A stretch of DNA of 46,427 nt from Clostridia bacterium. Its GTDB lineage: Bacteria > Bacillota > Clostridia > Christensenellales > Aristaeellaceae. Below the pieces are notes generated by a model that did no database searches, had not been told where the DNA came from, and saw nothing but the letters and a program-made list of their open reading frames with translations. How positions within the stretch are numbered: position 1 is the stretch's first letter; the number at the start of each line of letters is the position of its first letter. Below are positions 8,046 through 14,997 of this stretch, one piece after another. A program made the position numbers and the translations under genes. Location of the stretch: positions 1-46,427 of the forward strand of contig JAFSCW010000066.1 of NCBI GenBank assembly GCA_017436605.1. The letters run 5' to 3'.

Positions 8046-9117
8046 TTATCTGGATAATGCCATGGTAACCATGGCCACGATGCTGGATTATGCCGTCAAT
8101 GTACGATTTGAGCACATCGACTATTTCTTCCATTCCTTTCTTCTCTCACCCTACGCGCAGCAGTTTGAGCGCGGCAACCCCACGTTTATCACCGGCAAAA
8201 CAGGCGTCGAGCTCTATCGCCTTGTGCGAATGGACTTCTCGTATCCGCCGCCCGAGTATACCTCCATTGATCGCACACCTGAATTCTGGGTCGGCTGGTG
8301 CCTGGCCTATTATCAGTGGTACGCCAACCGAACCTTTCAGGAGATCGTCGCCGTCGTATCGCTCAGCGAAATGCGCAGCTGGTATCCCACGCTCCATGAA
8401 GCAGACATCATGCGCTTTGTGGATGCGATGAATCAGCGTCTTGCCACACGGCCTACAAACCTTGAAATCCTTCGTAACCGCGCCAAGCTTTCGCAAGCCA
8501 TGCTTTCGCAGCTCAGCGGCGTTTCTCTACGCTCCATTCAGATGTACGAGCAGCGGCAAAACGACATCAGCCGCGCGCAGTTCAATATTCTCAACGCGCT
8601 GGCCAGAACGCTCGGCTGCACCATCTATGACCTGATGGACAGCGATGTGTCCACGCAGCAGAATCCGGTCATGCAGGACAATCCCTTCATGCGTAAACTG
8701 CAGCAGGACATGGAACAAACCCAGCGAAAGCTTGAGCAAATCCAACGGGATTGGGAATATCGGCAAGCACAGCTTCAGGCATATCGTTACGGCTATGCCA
8801 GCCAGCTTCCCCATGACAGCATGACTCCTTCCGGCAGCTACCAACTTGCTCCTAATGCCTTTCAGCAGAACTGGAATCAGTACTGGGGCAATGTCTTAGC
8901 GCAGCAAAACATGGCAGATGCTCAGCGCCGGCAACAGCAAGAACAACTTCAAAAAATCGCCAAAGAAGCAATTGGTCAGGCCATCAAAGAAAGTGGGAAT
9001 GCCACAGCCGAGTTTGTTTACAACACAGCTTGCTATTTCTCTGCAGACAATCTGCTTGAGGCTACCAAGAGCGCCATTGAGATGATCGACTCTTTTCGAA
9101 AGCTAACCCATAACTGA
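8020..9117 (+). CDS. XRE-family HTH protein with long Gln-rich tail, putative antitoxin/autoregulator
   Basis: Predicted 365-aa protein. Residues 1-140 contain a DUF3791-like or related partner region (MVTMATMLDYAV, WYPTLHEADIMRFV). Residues about 145-205 form a Cro/C1-type HTH (LEILRNRAKLSQAMLSQLSG, SIQMYEQRQNDISRAQ). Residues about 206-365 are an unusual extension rich in Gln and Asn with heptad-like helices, ending in a conserved-looking helix (SAIEMIDSFRKLTHN). The ATG at 8020 is used because AGGAGG sits 8 nt upstream, so it starts inside the DUF3990 gene. It is likely the repressor that binds the palindromes upstream and neutralises the partner. Both roles are inferred. Confidence 0.78.
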   Translation: MEIRAYPVDYLDNAMVTMATMLDYAVNVRFEHIDYFFHSFLLSPYAQQFERGNPTFITGKTGVELYRLVRMDFSYPPPEYTSIDRTPEFWVGWCLAYYQWYANRTFQEIVAVVSLSEMRSWYPTLHEADIMRFVDAMNQRLATRPTNLEILRNRAKLSQAMLSQLSGVSLRSIQMYEQRQNDISRAQFNILNALARTLGCTIYDLMDSDVSTQQNPVMQDNPFMRKLQQDMEQTQRKLEQIQRDWEYRQAQLQAYRYGYASQLPHDSMTPSGSYQLAPNAFQQNWNQYWGNVLAQQNMADAQRRQQQEQLQKIAKEAIGQAIKESGNATAEFVYNTACYFSADNLLEATKSAIEMIDSFRKLTHN

Positions 9118-9129
9118 TACACCATATCC

Positions 9130-9170
9130 GGCAGCAAGCGTATTATCTTCCATGCGCCTGCTGCCTTTTT
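9130..9170. terminator. Terminator between convergent genes
   Basis: GGCAGCA (9130-9136) and TGCTGCC (9159-9165) form a 7-bp stem with a loop of about 22 nt. On the plus strand TTTTT follows. The stem reaches into the last codons of the ParB gene on the other strand. Confidence 0.5.
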
Positions 9171-10066
9171 CTATGCCAGCTTTCCAGCAGCTTGATGATC
9201 TGCGTCTCCATCTGCGCGGGCGTCCACGATTTTGGGAAATACTTCTGCAGCTTGTCGCTGCCGATCGTCACCCGGTCCAGATCGTGCTTCTTTTCCTCCG
9301 ACATAATCGCACGCATCACATCGAGCGACAGCCGTCCCTCCTGGCTGAACTTCTTGAGTCGCTGCGCCTGAGAAAGCGATGGCGTCGCCTGCTCACTCTC
9401 CATGGCATCCAGAAGCTCCGTCTGCTCCTGCTGTCTGAGGTAAGATAGTTCTACCGCAGGATTGAATGCAATCTTCTTCTCGTCAACCATATCGAGCAGT
9501 GATGGGACAAGCTTTGTGAGGCGAATGAAGCGTTGAATCTGATTTCGGCTTTCTCCCACCTGATCTGCCATAAGTTGATCAGAGCGTTTTTGTGTCCCAA
9601 GTTGGGACACATTCTTTGGCAACCTTCCTGCCTTTCTTTTCATCGCTTCCAGCTTCATCCGATAAGCAAAAGCCCTCTCGCTGGGGAGAAGGCTTTCTCT
9701 CTGTATGTTGCTATCCACCATCACAATGGTTGCTGCATCATCGTCCATGTCTCGTACGATCACCGGCATCGTCTCAAGTCCGGCAAGCTCACATCCTCTT
9801 TTTCTCCTGTGTCCGGAGATTAGTTCATACCCGCCATCCTTCCTCGGTCTGGCGATCACCGGGACGAGCACGCCGTATTCCCGGATGCTCTGCGCGGTAT
9901 CCAGCATTCGTTCATCGTCCTGCACCTTAAACGGATGATCCCTGAACGCATACAACTCGCTTAGCGGGATCTCCATCACCTTTTCTCGTGTCGCATCCTG
10001 GCGGCTTTCCTCTGTGGAGAAGATATCCTCATACGAAGTCAACTCCATCTTTCGGTTTTCTTTCAC
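9143..10066 (-). CDS. parB: ParB/Spo0J-type partition protein
   Basis: Predicted 307-aa DNA-binding partition protein. The ParB N-terminal nuclease-like domain spans about 30-125, with IREYGVLVPVIARP, ELISGHRRKRGCELAGL and MVDSNIQRESLLPSERAFAY. An HTH follows (about 155-215, DQLMADQVGESRNQIQRFIR). Such proteins bind parS-like sites and stabilise element inheritance, usually with ParA. GTG at 10066 is chosen because GAGAGGG lies 7 nt upstream. The first ATG at 10048 has no binding site. No parA gene is adjacent and none is seen in the window, which is odd. It is transcribed toward the rest of the element from near its end. Confidence 0.9.
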   Translation of the reverse strand: MKENRKMELTSYEDIFSTEESRQDATREKVMEIPLSELYAFRDHPFKVQDDERMLDTAQSIREYGVLVPVIARPRKDGGYELISGHRRKRGCELAGLETMPVIVRDMDDDAATIVMVDSNIQRESLLPSERAFAYRMKLEAMKRKAGRLPKNVSQLGTQKRSDQLMADQVGESRNQIQRFIRLTKLVPSLLDMVDEKKIAFNPAVELSYLRQQEQTELLDAMESEQATPSLSQAQRLKKFSQEGRLSLDVMRAIMSEEKKHDLDRVTIGSDKLQKYFPKSWTPAQMETQIIKLLESWHRKRQQAHGR

Positions 10067-10162
10067 TCAAAGCCCTCTCTTTCAACAAAAAAGAGAGCCA
10101 AACGCATTGTTCAGCTCTCCGCACACATCATTTTCACTTGTCAAGCATACCAAAATCGCCTC

Positions 10163-10358
10163 TTAGCAATTTTGCTAATTTAGAATTCGAACCGCCATTT
10201 GCTAAGAAATTGCTAAGTGGACGCCCTGAAACGGGGCGAAATCAGGCTATACGGCGTGGATTTAGAAAACATCCGATTCCTCCGTTTTTCCTGATATTGT
10301 TGGATTTTGCGACACAGCAAGACATCACAGCACCCAATGGATAACACGCCATTGCTAA
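10163..10358. repeat. Five TTGCTAA repeats next to the tRNA fragment (candidate integrase sites)
   Basis: TTGCTAA occurs at 10172-10178, 10199-10205, 10210-10216 and 10352-10358, with an inverted copy (TTAGCAA) at 10163-10169. The last copy abuts the tRNA-derived sequence. Repeats of this sort flank the crossover of tyrosine-recombinase attachment sites. No gene is credible in the 10,067-10,358 interval. Confidence 0.6.
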
Positions 10359-10403
10359 CTCCTAAGCGGAAGGCCGTGGGTTCGAATCCCGCCAGATGCG
10401 CCA
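10359..10403 (+). pseudogene. 3' half of tRNA-Arg(CCU), attachment-site remnant (attR)
   Basis: From the anticodon loop onward the tRNA is intact. The loop CTCCTAA has anticodon CCT at 10361-10363. It is followed by the anticodon 3' stem GCGGA, variable loop AGGCC, T-stem GTGGG/CCCGC around TTCGAAT, acceptor strand CAGATGC, base G and an encoded CCA. The bases where the 5' anticodon stem should be (gctaa at 10354-10358) do not pair with GCGGA, and no GCATCTG acceptor strand exists upstream. The 5' half has therefore been displaced. The intact tRNA should lie at the other end of the element. Confidence 0.82.
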
Positions 10404-10405
10404 GC

Positions 10406-10446
10406 AAAACAGCCTCCGGTTTCCAGTGAACCGGGGGCTGTTTTTT
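10406..10446 (+). terminator. Terminator of the former tRNA-Arg gene
   Basis: AAACAGCC-CCGGTTT pairs with AACCGGG-GGCTGTTT around CCAGTG and is followed by a T run. It lies three bases past the CCA end, as expected for the original tRNA transcript. Confidence 0.85.
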
Positions 10447-10480
10447 GTTTTTGGGCGGCCCCTCCGCCGCAGAAAATCAA

Positions 10481-10508
10481 AAGGCTCCCCTTGGGCAAAG
10501 GGAGCCTT
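10481..10508 (-). terminator. Terminator of the pilus operon
   Basis: A perfect 9-bp stem AAGGCTCCC / GGGAGCCTT around a 10-nt loop is followed by TTTTGATTTT on the minus strand. It lies immediately after the last sortase gene. Confidence 0.8.
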
Positions 10509-10516
10509 GAATTCGG

Positions 10517-11437
10517 TTATTCGTCCTCGGGCGGGAGGATCTTGCCGACGACGAGGAAGCGCTCGTAGTCGTAGGAATAGGCGCAGGTGGAGAGCATGAG
10601 CATGCGATCGCCATAGGCGACCTCGACGTCCGTTTGATACGGCGTGCGGGTCGTCGCGCGGTGATAGAATTCCGCAAAGCCCTCCTCGCCGGTGAAGTTG
10701 GTCGGATAGGCGAAGGTCGAACCATCGACGGAATAGGCCGCGAAGATCGCCACGTCGTAATCGCCATCCGGCGTAAACAGGCGCATCATGGGATGCTCCT
10801 TATAATAGGCTTCCTTCTTATACAGCTCCAGATCGCCGAACATCGCGCCGGAGCGCATATGATGGCCGTGGAGGATGTTCACGTCGTCGGTGAAATCGCC
10901 GCTGTTGGCGACGTCCATCATGATCGAACCGGCGGCGTTCTTCGTCCTGTCGGGCAGATGGGTCAGGTAGAAATCGTTGTCCTCGCCGTGGACGATCGGA
11001 TAATCGATCACCGTATCCGGGATCGTCACCCAGCCGACGACGTCCGGGCAGGTTTCCCGCAGGGCGGCGAAATCCAGCGCGGAGGTGCGCTGCTTCTTCT
11101 GCGCGGGGGCGGCCGGCGCGGCGGTCGCGGCGATCTCGTTTTCCCGCTGCGCTGCGCCCTCGCGCGGGAGCGGCGTGAAGAGCATCGAGGGCTTCTTCGG
11201 CGTCGCGGTCGGCGCGGCGGTGGGCTCCGCCGTCGGCGCGGAGGCCGCGGATTTCAGCCCGGTCGACAGGCCGGAATAGTAGCTCGTGCCGGCCATATGC
11301 TCCCGATAGCCATGGACGCCCAAACCCGCCAGAACCACGGACGCGCTCATACTCACAAGGAGCATGAGCGCTACCGGAAGGCGAATCTTTCCCCGGCGCT
11401 TGCCGGAGCTCTTTTCGCTGTTATGCATCGAATTCAT
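10517..11437 (-). CDS. Class B sortase, last gene of pilus operon
   Basis: Predicted 306-aa membrane-anchored cysteine transpeptidase for surface-protein or pilin attachment. A transmembrane helix spans about 18-40, followed by a Pro/Ala/Thr-rich spacer (60-115). The class B catalytic domain has the NILHGHHM motif (catalytic His about 192), LSTCAYSYDYERF with Cys285 and Arg293. The start overlaps the end of the minor pilin gene by 17 nt. A second ATG at 11428 is also possible and has GAGG 9 nt upstream. The second class B sortase of this operon is quite different, so the two probably have separate jobs (polymerising and anchoring). This division of labour is inferred. Confidence 0.92.
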   Translation of the reverse strand: MNSMHNSEKSSGKRRGKIRLPVALMLLVSMSASVVLAGLGVHGYREHMAGTSYYSGLSTGLKSAASAPTAEPTAAPTATPKKPSMLFTPLPREGAAQRENEIAATAAPAAPAQKKQRTSALDFAALRETCPDVVGWVTIPDTVIDYPIVHGEDNDFYLTHLPDRTKNAAGSIMMDVANSGDFTDDVNILHGHHMRSGAMFGDLELYKKEAYYKEHPMMRLFTPDGDYDVAIFAAYSVDGSTFAYPTNFTGEEGFAEFYHRATTRTPYQTDVEVAYGDRMLMLSTCAYSYDYERFLVVGKILPPEDE

Positions 11438-12083
11438 CCTCGTCGAGGTAGGCCTCGCCCGCGTCGGTCTCCACGGCCTCGCGGCGGCGGAGCTTGGTCA
11501 TCAGGAAGAGGCTCAGCAGCATCAGCACGCCGCTGGCGGCGAAGTAAACCGGCCAATCGTCGGCGACGCCCGTCGGGGTCGCGGAACCATTGACGACGGT
11601 GTATTCGTTATGGAAGAGGTTGTTGTCCGGCTTCGGGCCGCCTTCATCATCGCGGAAGGAGACGACTACCTCAAAGCCCTCAAAGTCCGCCGTGTTGGTG
11701 ACGGTCGCGGTCATGGTATAGACGGTATCGTCGTAGGTGCCGCGTTCATGCGTACCCGGCTCCTGCCAGATCCTGTATTTATACACACCAACATGATCGA
11801 AGGTCATCGTCGGGAACCAGCCGGAGTTGCCGGTCTTTTCCTCGCCGAGGATCTCGATGGAATACGTGCCGCCGGTCTGTCCGCCGGGCATGGGGTTGGA
11901 ATCATCCAGCGCCTGCATGACGACGGTGAAGGTCTCCTTATGCTTGGGGAGCGTACCGGAGAGCGTGATGATGACTTCCTGATCGACCGTCACAGGCTCC
12001 TGCGCGGCGAGCGCAGCGCCGCAGAGCATCAGCGCAAGGACGAGCGCGAGCATCACAGACGCAAGGAATTTCCTTTTCATCAT
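11421..12083 (-). CDS. Minor pilin, FctA/Spy0128-like isopeptide domain
   Basis: A 220-aa secreted, wall- or pilus-linked protein. It has a signal peptide of about 26 residues ending AAQEP and one pilin isopeptide-type beta domain (about 30-165) with features of the Spy0128/FctA fold (YKYRIWQEPG, YTMTATVTN). The sorting tail at about 168-205 reads TPTGVADDWPVYF, then a hydrophobic helix and KLRRRE. The sorting motif is TPTGV rather than LPXTG. An acidic extension (EAYLDEDEFDA) past the positive tail is unusual. GGGAGG precedes the ATG. It sits between the two sortase genes. Confidence 0.85.
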   Translation of the reverse strand: MMKRKFLASVMLALVLALMLCGAALAAQEPVTVDQEVIITLSGTLPKHKETFTVVMQALDDSNPMPGGQTGGTYSIEILGEEKTGNSGWFPTMTFDHVGVYKYRIWQEPGTHERGTYDDTVYTMTATVTNTADFEGFEVVVSFRDDEGGPKPDNNLFHNEYTVVNGSATPTGVADDWPVYFAASGVLMLLSLFLMTKLRRREAVETDAGEAYLDEDEFDA

Positions 12084-12098
12084 GGTTTTACCTCCCCG

Positions 12099-12884
12099 TT
12101 ATTCCGTCTCCTCGACAGGAATCATTTCGCACAGCAGCACGGTTCGCGCTGCGTCGGATTCGACAGAGCAGGTCGCCAGCACAATCAGCTGCGGCTTGCG
12201 TCCGCCGTTTTTCGCTTCCTCGTTTTCCAGAAGGAGACGATCAATCATCTCCTCATCCTTATACAGCGATACTTCTCTCGCATAGAGAAGCGGTTCTTTT
12301 ATGTCATCTGCCCATTTCTGCGGTTCAAAGATAATCTCATGCACCGCATGCGTAATCAGGACAGCGAGCGTTCGAAGTTCATATTTTCGATCGGGCAGAA
12401 GAACCGTACCGGTTCTGTTCTCCCAGAAGAAGGTTTCGTCCTTGTAAAGATCCAGATCGCCGAACATCATGTGGTTCGTCATATGGTGGCCGTGGATCAG
12501 CGAATAGCAGCTCCTCAGTTCCTTATCGCAGCGCGTGTCGATGAAGATGCTGCCGCCAATCGCAAAACCTCCGTATACATCTCTGCCCAGATAATAAGAA
12601 TTCGTCTTACCATAGAGCATCGGATAATCGATCTTCGTATTATCCAGTTCCAGCCATGCCTGCACGTCCGGATTGATTCCGCGCAGCTCTTCGAACATGG
12701 CGAGCATGTCGTCTTCCGCTTTGTTCTTATACAGGAGCATATCCGCCTGTACGTTTTCCACGGAAGCATAAATCTGTTCATTATCCCAGAGCGCATAGCC
12801 CGCATAGGCGCCGACCACGACGATGATGAGCATCGTCACGAGGTTCAGCAGACCTTCCAGTAAATTCAGTATTCTACGAGCCAT
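12099..12884 (-). CDS. Class B sortase (pilus polymerase candidate)
   Basis: A 261-aa membrane-anchored transpeptidase. A transmembrane helix spans about 10-32. The class B core contains SLIHGHHMTNHMMFGDL (His133), VLATCSVES (Cys239) and Arg247. It directly follows the major pilin gene and precedes the minor pilin by 15 bp, a position fitting the housekeeping of pilin polymerisation. An extended hairpin lies in the 161-bp gap upstream. Two class B sortases in one pilus operon resemble the streptococcal FCT-type arrangement. The role split is inferred. Confidence 0.92.
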   Translation of the reverse strand: MARRILNLLEGLLNLVTMLIIVVVGAYAGYALWDNEQIYASVENVQADMLLYKNKAEDDMLAMFEELRGINPDVQAWLELDNTKIDYPMLYGKTNSYYLGRDVYGGFAIGGSIFIDTRCDKELRSCYSLIHGHHMTNHMMFGDLDLYKDETFFWENRTGTVLLPDRKYELRTLAVLITHAVHEIIFEPQKWADDIKEPLLYAREVSLYKDEEMIDRLLLENEEAKNGGRKPQLIVLATCSVESDAARTVLLCEMIPVEETE

Positions 12885-12947
12885 GTGCCATCCGGCCCCG
12901 GCCTGCCGCCCGGGCCATTCCCCTTTGCAGTGAGTTTTTTGATAAAG

Positions 12948-12991
12948 AGCCGGGAGAACCCGGAGGGCGACACTGCCCTCCGGGCACCCGG
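12948..12991 (-). terminator. Extended hairpin between major pilin and sortase genes
   Basis: A perfect inner stem CCGGAGGGC / GCCCTCCGG (9 bp, loop of 6) sits inside an outer GCCGGG / CCCGGC pair. On the minus strand it is followed by only a short T stretch, so it is more likely a partial terminator or 3' mRNA stabiliser. That would let pilin exceed sortase expression. Confidence 0.6.
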
Positions 12992-13045
12992 CCAGATGGA
13001 CCTTAACGATTGTTCAGCTTATCCAGCTGATGCGCGATGAAACGA

Positions 13046-14053
13046 TTACTCGTTGACGGTGCGCTTCTTGAGCACAACGGCAGCGGCCAGGATCATCACG
13101 AACGCCAGCAGCATGAAGTACGGCAGGCTGTCGGTGTTGACGCCGGTGTCGATGGAGGTGGTACGGGTATTGGTGACAGCGATGGTCGGAGCGGTCGCAG
13201 CGGCAGCAGCGCCATTGTTCGCGTAAGACGCATCGTACTTAGCAGCGTCCTTCGTCTCAGCATTGGCAGCATTGACCTTTTCGTCGTTCTCAGCAACGGT
13301 GACGGTCGCGCCCAGCGGCAGGTTGGTGATAACAACGTTGGTGTCCTGCTTCAGGGTGACCTCGAAGGTGGGGTTAGCACTGGTGAGACTAACAGCCGTG
13401 CCATCCGGATTATTGATATCGGTGTAGTTGACCGTGAACTGGGACGGAAGCTTGTTCTCGCCAGCGGCAGCAACGGTAACCGTAGCCTTGAAGGTGTCGT
13501 TCAGATTCGCAGCGTTGCCGGTAACGGTCTTGCTGATGTTCACGCCGCCAACTGCGTACGTGTTGGTGATGGTGCCGTTCTTATTTCCATCCTTATCCTT
13601 CGCAACGCCGACGTCGAGCAGAGCGAGTACGCCCTTCTCGTAGCCGACAGTCAGGATCACGCTGATCGTCTCAGCGCCGTAGGTAACGCCCTGCACAGAA
13701 CCCTCGGTTTCAGACAGGGTGTAGTAGTACTTACCAGCAGCATCGAATTCGCCGGAGCCGGTGATGGTGACGGTGTTCGCACCAACGACAGCAGTGATAT
13801 TGCCGCTGTAAGTCGGATGCTTGGAAGAAGTAGCGCCGGTCGCGGCGGCCTCAAACTTATCAAAGGTAGCAGTGAAGGTCAGTTCTTCGCCCGGAACGAC
13901 GGTCACGCCTTCCGGAGCGTTGTACTGCTTGGTGATGGTGGACGAGTTCGCCGCCGGAGCGGTGATGTCGTCGCCGCCCTCCTCAGCGAACGCAGCAACG
14001 TTCACGAGAACCATCAGCAGGGCCATGAGAATCGCCAGAATCTTCTTGTTCAT
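13046..14053 (-). CDS. Major pilin, two Spy0128-like domains, variant sorting signal
   Basis: A 335-aa secreted structural protein. Signal peptide (MNKKILAILMALLMVLVNVAAFAEE) of about 24 residues. The first isopeptide-type domain (about 40-165) contains GKYYYTLSETEG and ISVILTVGY. The second (about 165-295) begins GGVNISKTVTGNAANLNDTF. The sorting tail reads SIDTGVNTDSLPYF, then a helix and KKRTVNE, so the motif is IDTGV, with Asp in place of the LPXTG proline. The start at 14053 has AGGAGG 8 nt upstream. The size, dual domains and position before a sortase make it the likely backbone pilin. The lysine used in polymerisation cannot be assigned with certainty. Confidence 0.88.
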   Translation of the reverse strand: MNKKILAILMALLMVLVNVAAFAEEGGDDITAPAANSSTITKQYNAPEGVTVVPGEELTFTATFDKFEAAATGATSSKHPTYSGNITAVVGANTVTITGSGEFDAAGKYYYTLSETEGSVQGVTYGAETISVILTVGYEKGVLALLDVGVAKDKDGNKNGTITNTYAVGGVNISKTVTGNAANLNDTFKATVTVAAAGENKLPSQFTVNYTDINNPDGTAVSLTSANPTFEVTLKQDTNVVITNLPLGATVTVAENDEKVNAANAETKDAAKYDASYANNGAAAAATAPTIAVTNTRTTSIDTGVNTDSLPYFMLLAFVMILAAAVVLKKRTVNE

Positions 14054-14158
14054 TGTTGTTCTCCTCCTAAACATTTTTCTCGGGGTTTTGCTATATCGTT
14101 TCCTCCTGGCGGATCTGGCCCCGCTCGGCGGAACATGATATACGGTGTGACTTGAGCC

Positions 14159-14710
14159 TTACAGGCTCCGGCGGCGAAGGATGGTGATGACCTTTCCCTC
14201 GACGTCATTCATATCAATCGCGCCGAAATCGCGGCTGTCCAGCGTCTGGGTTCGATAATCGCCCATGACGAAGACGCTGCCCTCCGGTACGTTGAAGGGG
14301 TACTGAATGCCCGACTCCCGGGCGTAGGACGGATAGAGGATTTCGCCGGTGCGCTGCACTTCGTTGACAAACAGCCTGCCGTCTTCGTCCATATCGACCA
14401 CGTCGCCACCAGATGCGACGATACGTCCGACATGGCGTTCGTTTTCCGCCCTGTAGGTGATGACGTCGTCCTGCCGGTATTCCTCCTGCATGCGGAAGAC
14501 GACCATCAGATCGCCGTCCTTCAGCGCCGGGAACATGCCCAGGCCGCTGCACTGCGTGATGAGGAAGACCTCCGTGAAGAGGAAGCAGCCCGCCAGCGCG
14601 AGGATGATCACCCGCAGGAAGAGGCTGATGTAGCCCTCCCGGACGATGATCCGCTCGCGGCGCTTGGCGATGATCTCGGCAAAGGATGGTTTATTCTTTT
14701 GCTTGCCCAT
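14159..14710 (-). CDS. SipA-like signal-peptidase-fold protein lacking the catalytic dyad
   Basis: A 183-aa membrane protein of the S26 signal peptidase I family, with a transmembrane helix at about 30-52. The family boxes are recognisable (CSGLGMFPALKDGD, GRIVASGGDVVDMDE, VMGDYRTQTLDSRDFG). The catalytic Ser position of the xxSMxP box is Gly58. The catalytic Lys position of the KRxxGxPGD box is Gly95. It is therefore predicted to be inactive as a peptidase. Streptococcal SipA, needed for pilus assembly, is likewise known to have lost both residues. Sitting directly before the major pilin gene, this protein probably acts as a pilus assembly helper. Confidence 0.88.
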   Translation of the reverse strand: MGKQKNKPSFAEIIAKRRERIIVREGYISLFLRVIILALAGCFLFTEVFLITQCSGLGMFPALKDGDLMVVFRMQEEYRQDDVITYRAENERHVGRIVASGGDVVDMDEDGRLFVNEVQRTGEILYPSYARESGIQYPFNVPEGSVFVMGDYRTQTLDSRDFGAIDMNDVEGKVITILRRRSL

Positions 14711-14984
14711 CGCCTGCGTTCTCCTCTTCTACGGCGGAAAGGTACTGCTCCCGCATCTGCTCGAGCATCGCGTCGTAGCGCGCCCTTTCCGCGACGATTG
14801 CGCGGGTATACATGTCGTTCAGCTCGCCGATCTTCTTCCAGACGTCCTTCTGGCTCACGCCGAAGAGCGCCCTGCGGAAGTGCACCGTCTTGAGCCACTG
14901 CGCGATCTTCCGCATTTCGCGGGCGCTCGCGGCTTTTTTGGCCGAGACGTCGGCCATATTCTGCTGCGGTTCCTTATTCTCCAT
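14691..14984 (-). CDS. Small coiled-coil protein of pilus operon
   Basis: A 97-aa soluble, highly charged helical protein. The central part (FRRALFGVSQKDVWKKIGEL, about 37-56) faintly resembles the DivIVA/GpsB N-terminal pattern, and a predicted coiled coil (60-90) follows. It has no signal peptide. GGAGGGCCGCT precedes the ATG, and the last 20 nt overlap the start of the SipA-like gene. The tight coupling suggests a cytoplasmic role in positioning or assembling the pilus machinery, but function is unknown. Confidence 0.7.
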   Translation of the reverse strand: MENKEPQQNMADVSAKKAASAREMRKIAQWLKTVHFRRALFGVSQKDVWKKIGELNDMYTRAIVAERARYDAMLEQMREQYLSAVEEENAGDGQAKE

Positions 14985-14997
14985 AGCGGCCCTCCGT

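Larger units (their letters stand above)
1..10403. mobile_element. Right end of an integrative, probably mobilizable element inserted in tRNA-Arg(CCU)
   Basis: This stretch holds a relaxase, MobC, TnpV, a DUF6017 replication-type protein, ParB, a toxin-antitoxin-like pair and cargo. It ends in a 3' half tRNA-Arg with no matching 5' half. Gene content and base composition change sharply at about 10.4 kb, where housekeeping-style surface genes begin. Integrase, T4SS and ParA are not in the window, so the left part is missing and it cannot be decided whether this is a full ICE or an IME. The right boundary is seen directly. The mobile nature is inferred from family content. Confidence 0.85.

Noticed and set aside
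10067..10358. Integrase gene remnant next to attR
   Set aside because: No frame shows the R-H-R-Y recombinase signature. Only repeats and short frames are present.
10213..10407. Minus-strand open frame starting MLAHLAGFEPTAFRLGV
   Set aside because: It is the reverse translation of the tRNA 3' half. Such peptides are a known artefact of tRNA-antisense reading and there is no ribosome binding site.
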